Source: Veillonella nakazawae (GTDB taxonomy: Bacteria; Bacillota; Negativicutes; Veillonellales; Veillonellaceae). Taken from it: 64,000 nt of DNA. Below the pieces are notes generated by a model. It searched no databases. It had not been told where the DNA came from and saw only the letters and a list, made by a program, of their open reading frames with translations. Where the stretch lies: NCBI RefSeq assembly GCF_013393365.1, contig NZ_AP022321.1, positions 1,750,501 to 1,814,500 on the forward strand, in the 5' to 3' direction. Of the stretch, positions 33,195 through 42,560 are shown piece after piece; position 1 is the stretch's first letter, and each line of letters opens with the position of its first letter. The position numbers and the translations under genes are program-made.

Positions 33195-34856
33195 TTATAT
33201 ATCCCGTGGATCAATGGCGTTTGGAATATCTTTAATGCGTTCCCAATCTTCACCTTCCACACGATAACCTGTGCCAACACCTTGATAGTCATTTCTATTG
33301 TTAATCGCGGAGATAACATTGAAATCACGGTCAAAGATGGCCGATGTTTGTAAGTAATCGCCGGAGATTTTTTGTTTTAATAGATTCAAAATACTTTGTG
33401 CTACATCAGGATGACCTTCTTTAGCTAAGCCTTTTACAAAGTCAACACCTGTAACACCGCGGTTCAACAAGTCTTGAGCCGCTTTAATATCTGCAACCTT
33501 GTCGCGAGGAGGCATATCTTTAGAGCCATTCGCATAAGTAGCAGCCTCTACCTCTTGATCTGTAATCGGAGGCAAACCTAATGCTTTGAATAAAGCTTGT
33601 AGTGCACGAGCCGCTTTATTACGAACTGCTACTACTTCTTCTTCACGAGCAGGGATAAGACCGCCATTTACCTTAAGGTCACGTTGGATAACTGTCCAGT
33701 CATCATAGTCCTCTGCATCCCAGTTCGAACCAGCAAACATGTTGTCATAGTTTGGTGTAGAGCTATAACCAGAACAGATAAAGTCAGTACCTGGTGCAAA
33801 TTGCATCAATGTACGAGCTGTTCTACGCAAATCAGAATGACTGAATGTTTGGTCATTACTAGATGCACATTCTAGGTCGAGCATAGCTGCTACAAGGTTT
33901 TCTGCTAATACAGCGCGGATACCAGAAGGTACAGCTGCTGGAATACCGATACAGCTTACAGAACCATTTTGGATACCTTGTACGCCAGCGCCTTTTGTAA
34001 TATATAGGCAGCGGATTTCAAGGTACAACATAGATTTACCTTCTGCTTGGCCCATTTGTACTTCAGAACCTGTACCAGAGGTGAAGCGCATTTTAAGACC
34101 ACGAGAGGCATAAGCAGATGCGAGGAATCCTTTAGACCAAGGTGTATCATCACCATCGGTAAATACGTCTTCTGTACCATATACGGAAATTGTTTCTGCA
34201 TATGCTGTGAAGCCACGCATGCCAAGTTCCAATTCTGTCGCTTCTTCCAAGGAGCATTGTGTCAATACACCTGGACGACCACATTGAGAGCCTACGAGTA
34301 AGCTAATCGCATTGAGTGGTGCGTAACGAGCAACGGCTACTGTTGTTTCTTCTTCTGCGAACCCACGAAGTGCACCTTCCGCAGCATCGGCTGCGATTTG
34401 CACTGGATTGTCGTTTACGTTCGTTACATGGGCTTGGTTAGCCATTGTACGACGAGCACGCATTTTTTGCATACATTGCATCATCTCAACAACGTTCATA
34501 GAAGAAACAACTTCCAACATTTTCGCTGGAGTAATAGATTTACAAATCTTAACGATTTCTTCACGAGGTACTGATGGTGTAAGCATCATATTAGCAATCT
34601 CTTTTGAATCCTTTGCCATTGCTTGTTCAGCACCATCGAGAACGATACCGTAATTTGCAATAAATGTATCGATAAGATCAAAATCTTCGCGGCGTTTACC
34701 ATCGAGTTCAACGATGCGACCACCTTCGATTTTGAGGCTAGGCTTTGGATCTTGAGGAGATTCCATGGCTATAAAACCTTCCTCTACCCATTCCTTTACA
34801 TAACCATCCTGATTGACAGGACGTTGACTTAAGACTTCGAAACGTTTTGATTTCAT
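33195..34856 (-). CDS. pduC: Propanediol dehydratase large subunit PduC
   Basis: 553 residues from ATG 34856; an ATG four codons upstream abuts the AAAGG site, so the later start is preferred and gives the usual PduC length (about 554). Strong family segments: RFEVLSQRPVNQDGYVKEWV, HVTNVNDNPVQIAADAAEGA, GSQCGRPGVLTQCSLEEATEL, KMRFTSGTGSEVQMG. Forms the TIM-barrel active site for the radical dehydration of 1,2-propanediol (and glycerol). Glycerol versus diol preference cannot be decided by eye. Confidence 0.96.
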   Translation of the reverse strand: MKSKRFEVLSQRPVNQDGYVKEWVEEGFIAMESPQDPKPSLKIEGGRIVELDGKRREDFDLIDTFIANYGIVLDGAEQAMAKDSKEIANMMLTPSVPREEIVKICKSITPAKMLEVVSSMNVVEMMQCMQKMRARRTMANQAHVTNVNDNPVQIAADAAEGALRGFAEEETTVAVARYAPLNAISLLVGSQCGRPGVLTQCSLEEATELELGMRGFTAYAETISVYGTEDVFTDGDDTPWSKGFLASAYASRGLKMRFTSGTGSEVQMGQAEGKSMLYLEIRCLYITKGAGVQGIQNGSVSCIGIPAAVPSGIRAVLAENLVAAMLDLECASSNDQTFSHSDLRRTARTLMQFAPGTDFICSGYSSTPNYDNMFAGSNWDAEDYDDWTVIQRDLKVNGGLIPAREEEVVAVRNKAARALQALFKALGLPPITDQEVEAATYANGSKDMPPRDKVADIKAAQDLLNRGVTGVDFVKGLAKEGHPDVAQSILNLLKQKISGDYLQTSAIFDRDFNVISAINNRNDYQGVGTGYRVEGEDWERIKDIPNAIDPRDI

Positions 34857-34877
34857 AGGGCATACCATCCTTTCAGA

Positions 34878-35579
34878 TTAGATATAGGAAGGGGCTCCGT
34901 TCACTGGTTCGTCACCCATAGTACCGAGCAATTGTTTACCTACTTCACGAGCAGAAATAACCGCTTGTCGTACAGCCCCAGAATCGCCAGAAATCTGTAA
35001 AATTACTTCGTTAGAATTACTTGTACCTGCAGAAGGAGATGCATAACCGATTACATCAACGTTTGCAGATTTAACAGCTACATCGGCCATAACTACGCCA
35101 ATAGCTGCTGGAGCACCTACGATAAGGCCAAAAGCTTTACCTTCAGGAGCGCCAAATGCTGCATTTACTGCATGACTAGCGCGTGCTGTATATTGAAGTT
35201 CAATATGACCAGCATCGTTTGCGTATACATCGCCAAAAGTACGTTCCACTTCAGCTAATGCTACTTCAATAGCTCGTTTTACATCGGATACATCATCACC
35301 ACCAAAAATGATTAACGACCCATGGCCTGCGCCACCTTTAGTATCACGAGGTAATTCAATACTAACAATTTCAGTATTGGTTGCTTTTACTGCTTCATCA
35401 GCAGCCATAATGTGTGGGCCTGCACCAGTACGAGCACCTAAAATACCGATGGAACGATATTTTTTCTTTAGTTTCATCGCATCTAATACTTGTTGATCTA
35501 CGTTAGCAATTACAAGACCAATAGTATCACCAGTTTTACTAGTCCCTACAAATTCAGTTAATCCACATGTTGTCGCCAT
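34878..35579 (-). CDS. pduB: BMC-T shell protein PduB
   Basis: 233 residues from ATG 35579 (GGAGGG upstream), first gene of the operon. Tandem BMC domains: GDTIGLVIANVDQQVLDAM, GARTGAGPHIMAADEAVKAT, GVVMADVAVKSANVDVIGY, ending APSYI. Forms trimers in the shell facets. Lacks the long N-terminal extension present in its paralogue at 24808-25650, so it resembles the short PduB' form. No pduA lies upstream of it, unlike Salmonella. Confidence 0.92.
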   Translation of the reverse strand: MATTCGLTEFVGTSKTGDTIGLVIANVDQQVLDAMKLKKKYRSIGILGARTGAGPHIMAADEAVKATNTEIVSIELPRDTKGGAGHGSLIIFGGDDVSDVKRAIEVALAEVERTFGDVYANDAGHIELQYTARASHAVNAAFGAPEGKAFGLIVGAPAAIGVVMADVAVKSANVDVIGYASPSAGTSNSNEVILQISGDSGAVRQAVISAREVGKQLLGTMGDEPVNGAPSYI

Positions 35580-36067
35580 AATACCCTCCATACGTATAAT
35601 GAAAGTATCAAAGTATCTATGTACAGAAAACTATGTTGCGGTATACCATTTTATATTTTTTATCATTTCTTTAACCATTCATATGTATACAACCCTAGAT
35701 TCTGTACACCATATATTGCTATAGAGCATGCCTTGCTATTCAGTCACAACCCATCGGACTCAATCCTTTCTAAATACATGTACTATAAGGCTTATATCTA
35801 CCTTTATTATAAAAATTATTAAATGTAACTTTTTTATGTATATTCGTAAAATGCGATTTTTCTATTACTAAAATACGACAATCCTGTTATACTTATACAT
35901 ATAAAAGCAAGAAATAACTTAATTTTATAGGTATATGAATTTTAGGTGGTATGTCACTTTTCTCTTTTCTCAGGTTTAGAGCCGTCCCATTAGATAGAGA
36001 GCAAGTAGAGCTATTTAACGGTGTGCTTACTAGACCTCTTAACACATTTGTGATTGGAGGTTTTACC
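35580..36067. promoter_or_regulatory. Divergent control region between the pdu operon and pocR
   Basis: About 490 nt, AT-rich, with the pdu operon leaving to the left and the activator gene to the right. It must contain both promoters and the activator sites. TTATACTTATACA near 35888-35900 is a -10-like candidate for the activator gene. I see no cobalamin riboswitch box and no convincing coding sequence; a 67-codon plus-strand frame at 35619-35822 lacks a ribosome site. Confidence 0.5.
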
Positions 36068-36958
36068 ATGATTTGTACGAATGAAGATACTAAGCTTATT
36101 AATGAAATCATGCGCGATTTTACAAACATAACAAAGATTGCGGCTATTTTTGTTAATAATCGTGGAAAAGTGTTATCTCAAGAATATAACTTTTCTCCTT
36201 TTTGCAAGGTTGTAAGACGCAATCCAGCTTACGCCAAACGCTGCAATCAATGCGACTTATATGGTGGACTAGATGCTACAAAAGAACTATCCTCCTGTCC
36301 GTACCGCTGTCATATGGGCCTTATAGATTTCTCCGTGCCCATCATGAAAGATGGCGCCATCTTAGGCTTCATCATGGCAGGACAAACAAAAACAGAAGAT
36401 ACAACAATCAAACCTATTTTGCCTACCCAAACCGATTGGCATGATGACACCAAACTTCGTGCACTATATCAGGCATTACCAGTTCTTACAGCAGAACAAA
36501 TCTACAGTGCTACAAAGGTTTTACGGATTTTGGTAGAGCACTACTTCCCATTTAACGATGCCATAGCAGAAGAGATGCCTTATGAACAATTGCCAGACTT
36601 TGTGGAGTCTGAACGACCTATTAATCGTCCAGAAATTCGAAAGGCTATGTTATATATAGAAAAAAATCTGGGCAAACGCGTGTCGCTCAGAAGGATTTCG
36701 GAACATATTCATTTAAGTGAGTCCTACTTCTCTAAGATTTTTAAAGATGATACAGGACTTTCAGTAGTGCAATATATAACACTATTGCGCATACAAGAAG
36801 CAAAAAAACTATTAGTATATTCCCAACTAACAGTTAATCAGATCAGTAAAACATTGGGCTATAACAGAACTAGTTATTTCTGTAAAATTTTCAAAATGGC
36901 TACCACTGAAACACCTCATTCATATAGAAAAAAATATGCAAAACCAATTCATCCATAA
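36068..36958 (+). CDS. pocR: PocR-type AraC-family activator of the pdu operon
   Basis: 296 residues from ATG 36068, which has GGAGG 7 nt upstream; the frame is open 39 codons earlier but without support. Residues 10-165 are a PocR sensory domain with a cysteine cluster (AYAKRCNQCDLYGG and SCPYRCHMGLIDFSVPI; C/H spacing suggests a metal or cluster site), residues 195-296 are the two AraC helix-turn-helices (RISEHIHLSESYFSKIFKDD; NQISKTLGYNRTSYFCKIFK). PocR activates pdu and B12 genes with 1,2-propanediol in Salmonella (303 residues). Divergent to pduB, so it is the obvious local regulator. Confidence 0.92.
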   Translation: MICTNEDTKLINEIMRDFTNITKIAAIFVNNRGKVLSQEYNFSPFCKVVRRNPAYAKRCNQCDLYGGLDATKELSSCPYRCHMGLIDFSVPIMKDGAILGFIMAGQTKTEDTTIKPILPTQTDWHDDTKLRALYQALPVLTAEQIYSATKVLRILVEHYFPFNDAIAEEMPYEQLPDFVESERPINRPEIRKAMLYIEKNLGKRVSLRRISEHIHLSESYFSKIFKDDTGLSVVQYITLLRIQEAKKLLVYSQLTVNQISKTLGYNRTSYFCKIFKMATTETPHSYRKKYAKPIHP

Positions 36959-36964
36959 TATAAT

Positions 36965-37001
36965 AAAAAAGGCGTAACACCATTGGTGTTACGCCTTTTT
37001 C
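36965..37001. terminator. Bidirectional terminator between pocR and metQ
   Basis: 11-bp perfect stem GGCGTAACACC / GGTGTTACGCC, loop ATT, flanked by A6 and T5. Serves converging pocR and metQ. Confidence 0.92.
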
Positions 37002-37059
37002 GTATCTATAGAGTTTGTCATGAGAAGGTATTTCAGATACATATATTATTAACGATCAA

Positions 37060-37881
37060 TTAGAACGCTGGGATGATAGCCCCCTTGTAGTGTTCTTCGA
37101 TAAACTTCTTAACTTCTGGAGATTGTAATGCTTTAGCTAATTTTTGGATAGCTGGTTTATTTTCATCACCAAGGTTAACAGAAAGAAGATTTGCATATGG
37201 AGAGTCAGCTTTTTCTACGAATAAGCCATCTTTTGTAGGATTAAGACCAGCTGGCAACGCATAGTTAGCATTGATTACTGCTGCATCTAAATCTTGGATG
37301 GAACGAGGAATTTGAGCGGCTTCTAACTCAGTAATTTGAATATTTTTAGGATTGCTAGTTATATCAAATGGTGTGTTAGTCAAACCAGTTGGATCTTTCA
37401 ATGTTACTAAACCTGCACTTTGCAACAAGAGAAGTGCACGAGCACTGTTTGTTGGATCAGATGGAATTGCTACTTTTGCGCCATTTGGCAAGTCTTTCAA
37501 ATCTTTAATTTTTTGAGAGTAGATAGCCAATGGTTCAATGTGAACTGGTGCGAAGCTTACAAAGTTTGTGCCATGATCTTTATTGTAGTTATTTTGGTAA
37601 GGTACGTTTGCAAAGAAGTTTGCATCTACTTCATGGCTAGATAGAGCCATATTTGGTTGGATGTAGTCTGTAAATTCAACGATTTGTAAGTCTACACCTT
37701 CCTTAGCCAAAATAGGTTTAACTTGTTCTAAAATTTCAGCATGAGGTACAGGATTTGCTGCTACCTTTAATACCTCTTTAGAGCCACTAGAGCTCGCGTT
37801 ATTTGTGGAAGAGCCACAACCACTAATCAATAAGGACGCACCTAGTACGGCCGTCGCTGCTAATGCTAACCATTTTTTCAT
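37060..37881 (-). CDS. metQ: MetQ/NlpA-family substrate-binding lipoprotein
   Basis: 273 residues. Lipoprotein signal AVLGASLLISGCGSS (Cys22), then the NlpA fold: VAANPVPHAEILEQVKPIL, NVPYQNNYNKDH, AIPSDPTNSARALLLLQ, and the ending KGAIIPAF. Binds D/L-methionine for the MetNIQ importer. No metN or metI is adjacent, so it is an orphan or works with a transporter elsewhere. GGAGG before the ATG. No SAM riboswitch or T-box recognised in its leader. Confidence 0.88.
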   Translation of the reverse strand: MKKWLALAATAVLGASLLISGCGSSTNNASSSGSKEVLKVAANPVPHAEILEQVKPILAKEGVDLQIVEFTDYIQPNMALSSHEVDANFFANVPYQNNYNKDHGTNFVSFAPVHIEPLAIYSQKIKDLKDLPNGAKVAIPSDPTNSARALLLLQSAGLVTLKDPTGLTNTPFDITSNPKNIQITELEAAQIPRSIQDLDAAVINANYALPAGLNPTKDGLFVEKADSPYANLLSVNLGDENKPAIQKLAKALQSPEVKKFIEEHYKGAIIPAF

Positions 37882-38011
37882 GTAATCCTCCTATCTACGA
37901 TGAAAACCTACATCTCGGACGAAGACTCATACGTATACAATATTCGTAGATAATATAACTTTAATCTATAGCAAGATAAGAGTAATTACATTTAGCTATG
38001 CCAAGTACATA

Positions 38012-38083
38012 AAAACGGTACTAAGATGATTCCCCGTACTACTAGGTAATATACCTAATGGGTACAATCAAACTTAGTACCGT
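38012..38083 (-). terminator. Complex palindrome after the DUF389 gene
   Basis: Outer arms AACGGTACTAAG / CTTAGTACCGTT (12 bp, about 38012-38023 and 38071-38082) enclose a second inverted repeat (GTAC..AGGT / ACCT..GTAC). On the minus strand it ends in T5, so it can terminate the DUF389 transcript; the internal structure is unusual for a plain terminator. Confidence 0.65.
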
Positions 38084-38135
38084 TATAAATATCGCTCTAT
38101 ATAATAAACAATCTAATCAAAATCCAAAAATCAAC

Positions 38136-39449
38136 TTATAGAGTTGACGTTGTTTGCTCCACAGAAATAGTTACAGGCGCTGATAATTTAGCCTCTAACC
38201 AAGCTTTTATTCGTTCCAAATCTGCATCAGATATAGTGGATGTAGTATGGATAATCACCATATAGCGACTCGCTTTAGGCTGTTCTAGATTATCTATTAA
38301 AGGCATGCCTTCCACTTTGCTTACAAACGGGAATAACGCCTTTGCTTCAGCTTCTGTCGTTTTCATAGTATTTATAGTTTCACTTACTAATTGATAAGTC
38401 GGCTGGTATAGATTATTCAAGTTTTTATATGTTTCAAGATTCTCTGAAGATTTATTCAAGTTCGTCTTATCCATAGTAGATTTTTTCTCATCTACGCTAT
38501 TAACAAATCGTAATGTATAAGGCTGCAAGTACTCATCTTTCTGTAACTTGTCATCCAACTTGGCTTGCTCCTCTGAAGTCACAGGAGCTCCTATAACTAC
38601 TATGTCTACTAGCTTATTCGTTTGATCCAATGAATAATCAATTACTTGTCGACGTCCCTCTTGATTAATATCATTCTTAATAAACTGCTCCATATGATTT
38701 GACTCAGAATACTTGATGGTCATATCATAGCCTGCATAAATACTTGGTATAGCCATAATAAGACCAATCACGAGAAATATTAGCTGGTTACGACGATTAA
38801 CCTCTTCTGCTTGTTTATGGAATGGCAAACTATATACACCCTTTAAAACAATAAAAGCTGCAAAGAAGATGAAAAATGCATTTATAAAGAATAGATAGCC
38901 AGCCCCAATGAAATATTGCCAATTTCCATTAGCCAGTCCATATCCTGCCGTACATAGTGGTGGCATAAGTGCAGTCGCAATCGCAACACCTGGTATAACA
39001 TTATCTAAGGTCTTACGCGTTTGCCCAATAATCCCAGCTAACCCACCAAATATAGCAATGAATACATCAAAAATATTCGGTTCTGTACGTGCTAATAGTT
39101 CAGATGTAGCCGCCTGAACGGGAGAAATATAAAAATATAAAGCAGATGCCAAAACAGCAATCGTAACCTGTAAGGACAATCTTAAAATACCGCTTTTTAC
39201 AACTGTAAAATTAAGCGTAGCAAAGCCAAAACCAGTTGCTAAAATAGGTCCCATCAACGGTGATATAAGCATAGCACCAATAACAACTGCCGTACTATTC
39301 ATATTCAACCCAATAGAGGCGATAAATATGGAGAGAATCAGGGTAACCAACGCAGGTCCCTTAATCTTAGCCCCACCTATCAACCTTTTAGAGATAGTTG
39401 CATCATCAGCGCGCTCAAAATGTATATCAAAGTATTTATTTATTTTCAT
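38136..39449 (-). CDS. DUF389 (TIGR00341) membrane protein
   Basis: 437 residues. Residues 25-210 hold about six membrane segments with the DUF389 core (ASIGLNMNSTAVVIGAMLIS, PLMGPILATGFG, VIPGVAIATALMPPLCTAGYG). The C-terminal half (from about 240) is soluble, Asn/Lys/Glu-rich and ends in a TISDADLERIKAWLEAKL domain. Family function unknown. 9 nt downstream of the second cobT, so likely the same transcript. GGAG before the ATG. Confidence 0.82.
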   Translation of the reverse strand: MKINKYFDIHFERADDATISKRLIGGAKIKGPALVTLILSIFIASIGLNMNSTAVVIGAMLISPLMGPILATGFGFATLNFTVVKSGILRLSLQVTIAVLASALYFYISPVQAATSELLARTEPNIFDVFIAIFGGLAGIIGQTRKTLDNVIPGVAIATALMPPLCTAGYGLANGNWQYFIGAGYLFFINAFFIFFAAFIVLKGVYSLPFHKQAEEVNRRNQLIFLVIGLIMAIPSIYAGYDMTIKYSESNHMEQFIKNDINQEGRRQVIDYSLDQTNKLVDIVVIGAPVTSEEQAKLDDKLQKDEYLQPYTLRFVNSVDEKKSTMDKTNLNKSSENLETYKNLNNLYQPTYQLVSETINTMKTTEAEAKALFPFVSKVEGMPLIDNLEQPKASRYMVIIHTTSTISDADLERIKAWLEAKLSAPVTISVEQTTSTL

Positions 39450-39458
39450 TCTTTCTCC

Positions 39459-40496
39459 TTATAATTTCATCAAATCTGCAAAGGTCCCTACATTTACAAA
39501 CATATGCTGTGTCGTTTTCAACATTTGAACCATTAAGATAGCTCCTGTCCCTTCCCCCATCGACATGTGGGCTTGAATAGGAACCATGTCTTGTGTAATA
39601 TCTACCTCTGCTAAAGCTAGCTCTGTGCCTTTTTCGCGGGAATGATGTGACGGCAATGCATAGTCTGTAATGCGCTCGTTCATATGTACCGCACAAGCTG
39701 CCGCTACAGCTGTAATAAAGCCATCAATGACAAAAGGCTTTTTAAACTCAACACAAGCCAGCATAGCCCCAAGAATAGCAGCAATATCAAAGCCCCCTAC
39801 ATGGGCTACAATTTTACGAACTCTTTCAACTTCACTATCAGAAACAATACTAGCCTTATGCTTATCTAATACAGCGCGCACAAAATCAATTTTTCGTTTC
39901 ATCAAATCTGGTTTATTCGGCCAAGAACCAGGTCCTACTGTTTCAGTGGGATCAGCTCCAGTTAAGGCAGACAACACACAGGCAGAAGTCGTCGTATTAC
40001 CAAGTCCCATTTCACCAAAGGAAAAAAGATTTATCCCTTGCTTTACATAATGTTCAACTCGTTCATAGCCAGCTTGAAAGGCACTATTAAATTCATCCTC
40101 AGTCATAGCAGGGTGGTTTAATATATTCTTTGTCCCCTTTGCGACCTTGCGATCCACTCCGATACCATCATCTGAGGCAATTCCTACATCCACAACTTCA
40201 TAAGGAATGTTGTTAAAGTTACAAAACTGTGTAGCCGACGAACGACCCAAGAGCATATTACGCGACTGCTTTTGTGTCACCTCATAGTTATAACCTACAT
40301 AGCCTTCCATATTACAACCATTATCAGCAGAAAATATGATATGCTGAGGTCGAATTTCACCACTAATCTCGCCCCAAGCAGTACAAATCTTTCGGAAATA
40401 CTCCTCCCACAAGCCTAGACCGCCAGGGATTAGGCATTTTGGTTGAAGAAATCTATTTAATTGTTCCTCAATTGGTAATACTGACTTATCTTTCAT
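39459..40496 (-). CDS. cobT: CobT, second copy
   Basis: 345 residues; same family motifs as the operon copy: HIIFSADNGCNMEG, FGEMGLGNTTTSA, GGFDIAAILGAM and catalytic MSMGEGTGAIL. About 60% identical by eye to the copy at 25979, so a fairly old duplication or a second acquisition. It lies outside the Pdu operon with a DUF389 gene behind it. Weak ribosome site. May be the housekeeping copy or have a different base preference. Confidence 0.9.
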   Translation of the reverse strand: MKDKSVLPIEEQLNRFLQPKCLIPGGLGLWEEYFRKICTAWGEISGEIRPQHIIFSADNGCNMEGYVGYNYEVTQKQSRNMLLGRSSATQFCNFNNIPYEVVDVGIASDDGIGVDRKVAKGTKNILNHPAMTEDEFNSAFQAGYERVEHYVKQGINLFSFGEMGLGNTTTSACVLSALTGADPTETVGPGSWPNKPDLMKRKIDFVRAVLDKHKASIVSDSEVERVRKIVAHVGGFDIAAILGAMLACVEFKKPFVIDGFITAVAAACAVHMNERITDYALPSHHSREKGTELALAEVDITQDMVPIQAHMSMGEGTGAILMVQMLKTTQHMFVNVGTFADLMKL

Positions 40497-40604
40497 TCTA
40501 ATCTCTAGTCTGCAAAGAATATGCCAACTAGCCTTCTATTAATTCGATATTTTTCTATATAAAAGTATAACACAAATTATATAATTAGTAATATAAGGTT
40601 TGTA

Positions 40605-41516
40605 CTAGTACTCATATATACGAATTATCCTCTCATCAGGGAATAATCTATGCTTTTTAGCCTTAAACTCTGGATTATTATTAGAATCAAAATATTCAAT
40701 CGTATTTCTTAACTGCTCATGAGTAAAAGGACTAGTGCTTGGTTTATATTCAAGCTGATTAAACACAGCATAACGTCCATCGTATGTAACAAATTGTAAC
40801 CTAGATTTTTTATCTGGATGGTATGAATCCACTAATATTCCAGGTAAGCCATTATTCCATACCGCTGAATAAGTAGTATCATTTGGTTCATAGTACGGTC
40901 CCCAAATGCGCCAATATGTTTGTAAAGAATGATAAAAATTATACTCTTTATCTACAAGCACTTTATTTTCTATATCTGTACTATCAGGATGATCTACATC
41001 TAAAGGAATAATCTGAATAGAATACCAAATATCTCCTATCTCATACTCTATAAAAATATTGTTATCTAACATATAGAACATCTTCAACTCTGCACCTTTG
41101 GGAATGCGGAATGTCATGCCTTTACGAGTAATAATGTCTGTATATGAATCTATATCATTTAAATTCTTCTTACAAGGAACCTTGCTTCCCACTGGATACG
41201 ATAAAAGAGTAGTCTTTTTCTCATCATGAATCAACTTATCCGTTGAATGATACAATCTCCCCCGAATTAAACTTAATTCTTGAGCATACGTTTCTTCTTC
41301 ACGTAAATACCCCTTTGCTATGTCCTCGGTCCTCATTCGTTCTAAATGTCTTTGTAAATCAGCTTCAATCTTATCATTAGTTTGTTCACTACTAACGCAC
41401 TTCTCTTTAGCACTACCAGAAATATCACTTTGAGTAATCTGCTCTTTTGCATGTACTTGTGAAGCCATAAGACTTATCATTAACAGTGCAGCAAGGTATG
41501 AATATATTCTTTTCAC
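40605..41516 (-). CDS. Uncharacterised exported protein
   Basis: 303 residues using GTG at 41516 as start, because AAGGAG lies 7 nt upstream and the translation then begins directly with a signal peptide (KRIYSYLAALLMISLMASQVHA). An upstream ATG at 41561 gives a poor start. The mature part is mixed alpha/beta, rich in Tyr, Asp and Lys, with YNFYHSLQTYWRIWGPYYEP and a C-terminal LFPDERIIRIYEY. I do not recognise a family. Followed upstream by two membrane proteins in the same orientation, possibly a group. Confidence 0.65.
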   Translation of the reverse strand: MKRIYSYLAALLMISLMASQVHAKEQITQSDISGSAKEKCVSSEQTNDKIEADLQRHLERMRTEDIAKGYLREEETYAQELSLIRGRLYHSTDKLIHDEKKTTLLSYPVGSKVPCKKNLNDIDSYTDIITRKGMTFRIPKGAELKMFYMLDNNIFIEYEIGDIWYSIQIIPLDVDHPDSTDIENKVLVDKEYNFYHSLQTYWRIWGPYYEPNDTTYSAVWNNGLPGILVDSYHPDKKSRLQFVTYDGRYAVFNQLEYKPSTSPFTHEQLRNTIEYFDSNNNPEFKAKKHRLFPDERIIRIYEY

Positions 41517-41606
41517 AATACAACTCCTTAGCTTTATAACAACCACTACAATAAACTTCAATCTCTACTAGTATTGTACCTTTTAATACTTGTAGAATCA
41601 TCAAAG

Positions 41607-41632
41607 GGGCTGTAACAAAACAGCCCCTTTGT
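41607..41632 (-). terminator. Terminator after the membrane-protein pair
   Basis: 11-bp stem AAAGGGGCTGT / ACAGCCCCTTT, loop AACAAA, in the gap below the gene ending at 41664. Confidence 0.75.
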
Positions 41633-41663
41633 TCCAAATTTTATATACAAACTCTGCCCAACT

Positions 41664-42530
41664 CTAATGATACATATCTATATCTACAGTAATCATTCGC
41701 GTTCGTTCCGGATTAAACATAAAGTAAATCACTCTTGGCTGGTCATGATCAAAGTTATAGTAAACAACATATACTATATATTTCTCAGCTGATACTCGAG
41801 TACTATAATAATAATCTTCATTAGGATCATCACCGACACTCTGCCTGCCATCAATTAACCAGGGAAATAATTTCCAGTTTTGTCGTTGAATAGTGATAAT
41901 CTCATAATAATTATCTATGTCACTAACCAATACATTTTTATCTTTTGGATATGTAAACGAATTAAGTGCTTCAACTGTAGTATCCTTGTCCCTGCCATTT
42001 ACAAACGAATACCAAGCATTAGATTTAACAGTTTCCTCATACCTTGAAATCGTTACTTTATCACCATCTAATACTAAGCAACTATAATTTCCACCCAATC
42101 CTATTATCTCAGCAGAAGAAACCACTTTCAAACTCTCTGGTAAAGACTTAGGCGCTTGCAATTGAGATGGAATATAACCTGCTTTAGATGATGGCCATGT
42201 AGAGTGCCACCGTTGAGTATCATAATGGGATAATCCTACAGCAGAAAACACTAAGGTAACAGCTAATGTAGGAAGCATACACAGAAAAAAGATAACATAA
42301 AAATATGATAAAAATCTTTTACGTACAGTTTTCTCACTATCAATAACTCTACATTTTTCAAGCAATAATACAATCGTGGCGATTAATAAAATCAGATAGT
42401 ACACCCCAGAATACGAGATATAATCTGAGAAGAAAAATGTTAATACCCAAAGAATTATAAAAAACCATATACTCTTTCTATAAGGATCAGAAAAAAACAA
42501 TTTCTTTAAGTAAATTAAACACTGTTGCAT
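41664..42530 (-). CDS. Uncharacterised membrane protein A
   Basis: 288 residues: about three hydrophobic helices in the first 105 residues (IWFFIILWVLTFFFS; GVYYLILLIATIVLLL; YFYVIFFLCMLPTLAVTLVF), then a soluble domain predicted outside the membrane with WHSTWPSSKAGYIPSQL, RYEETVKSNAWYSFVNG and EDYYYSTRVSAEKYIVYVVY. The layout and several positions match the next gene (42561), so the pair looks paralogous. No known family recognised. GGAGAG precedes the ATG. Confidence 0.65.
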   Translation of the reverse strand: MQQCLIYLKKLFFSDPYRKSIWFFIILWVLTFFFSDYISYSGVYYLILLIATIVLLLEKCRVIDSEKTVRKRFLSYFYVIFFLCMLPTLAVTLVFSAVGLSHYDTQRWHSTWPSSKAGYIPSQLQAPKSLPESLKVVSSAEIIGLGGNYSCLVLDGDKVTISRYEETVKSNAWYSFVNGRDKDTTVEALNSFTYPKDKNVLVSDIDNYYEIITIQRQNWKLFPWLIDGRQSVGDDPNEDYYYSTRVSAEKYIVYVVYYNFDHDQPRVIYFMFNPERTRMITVDIDMYH

Positions 42531-42560
42531 TTACGCTCTCCACAACAATACCTACTCAAA

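Noticed and set aside
35619..35822. 67-codon frame in the pdu-pocR gap
   Set aside because: No ribosome site; lies where promoters must be.
35580..36067. Cobalamin riboswitch ahead of the pdu operon
   Set aside because: No recognisable B12-box; control is better explained by PocR.
37882..38011. SAM riboswitch or T-box before metQ
   Set aside because: No conserved boxes or expected stems could be found in the short leader.
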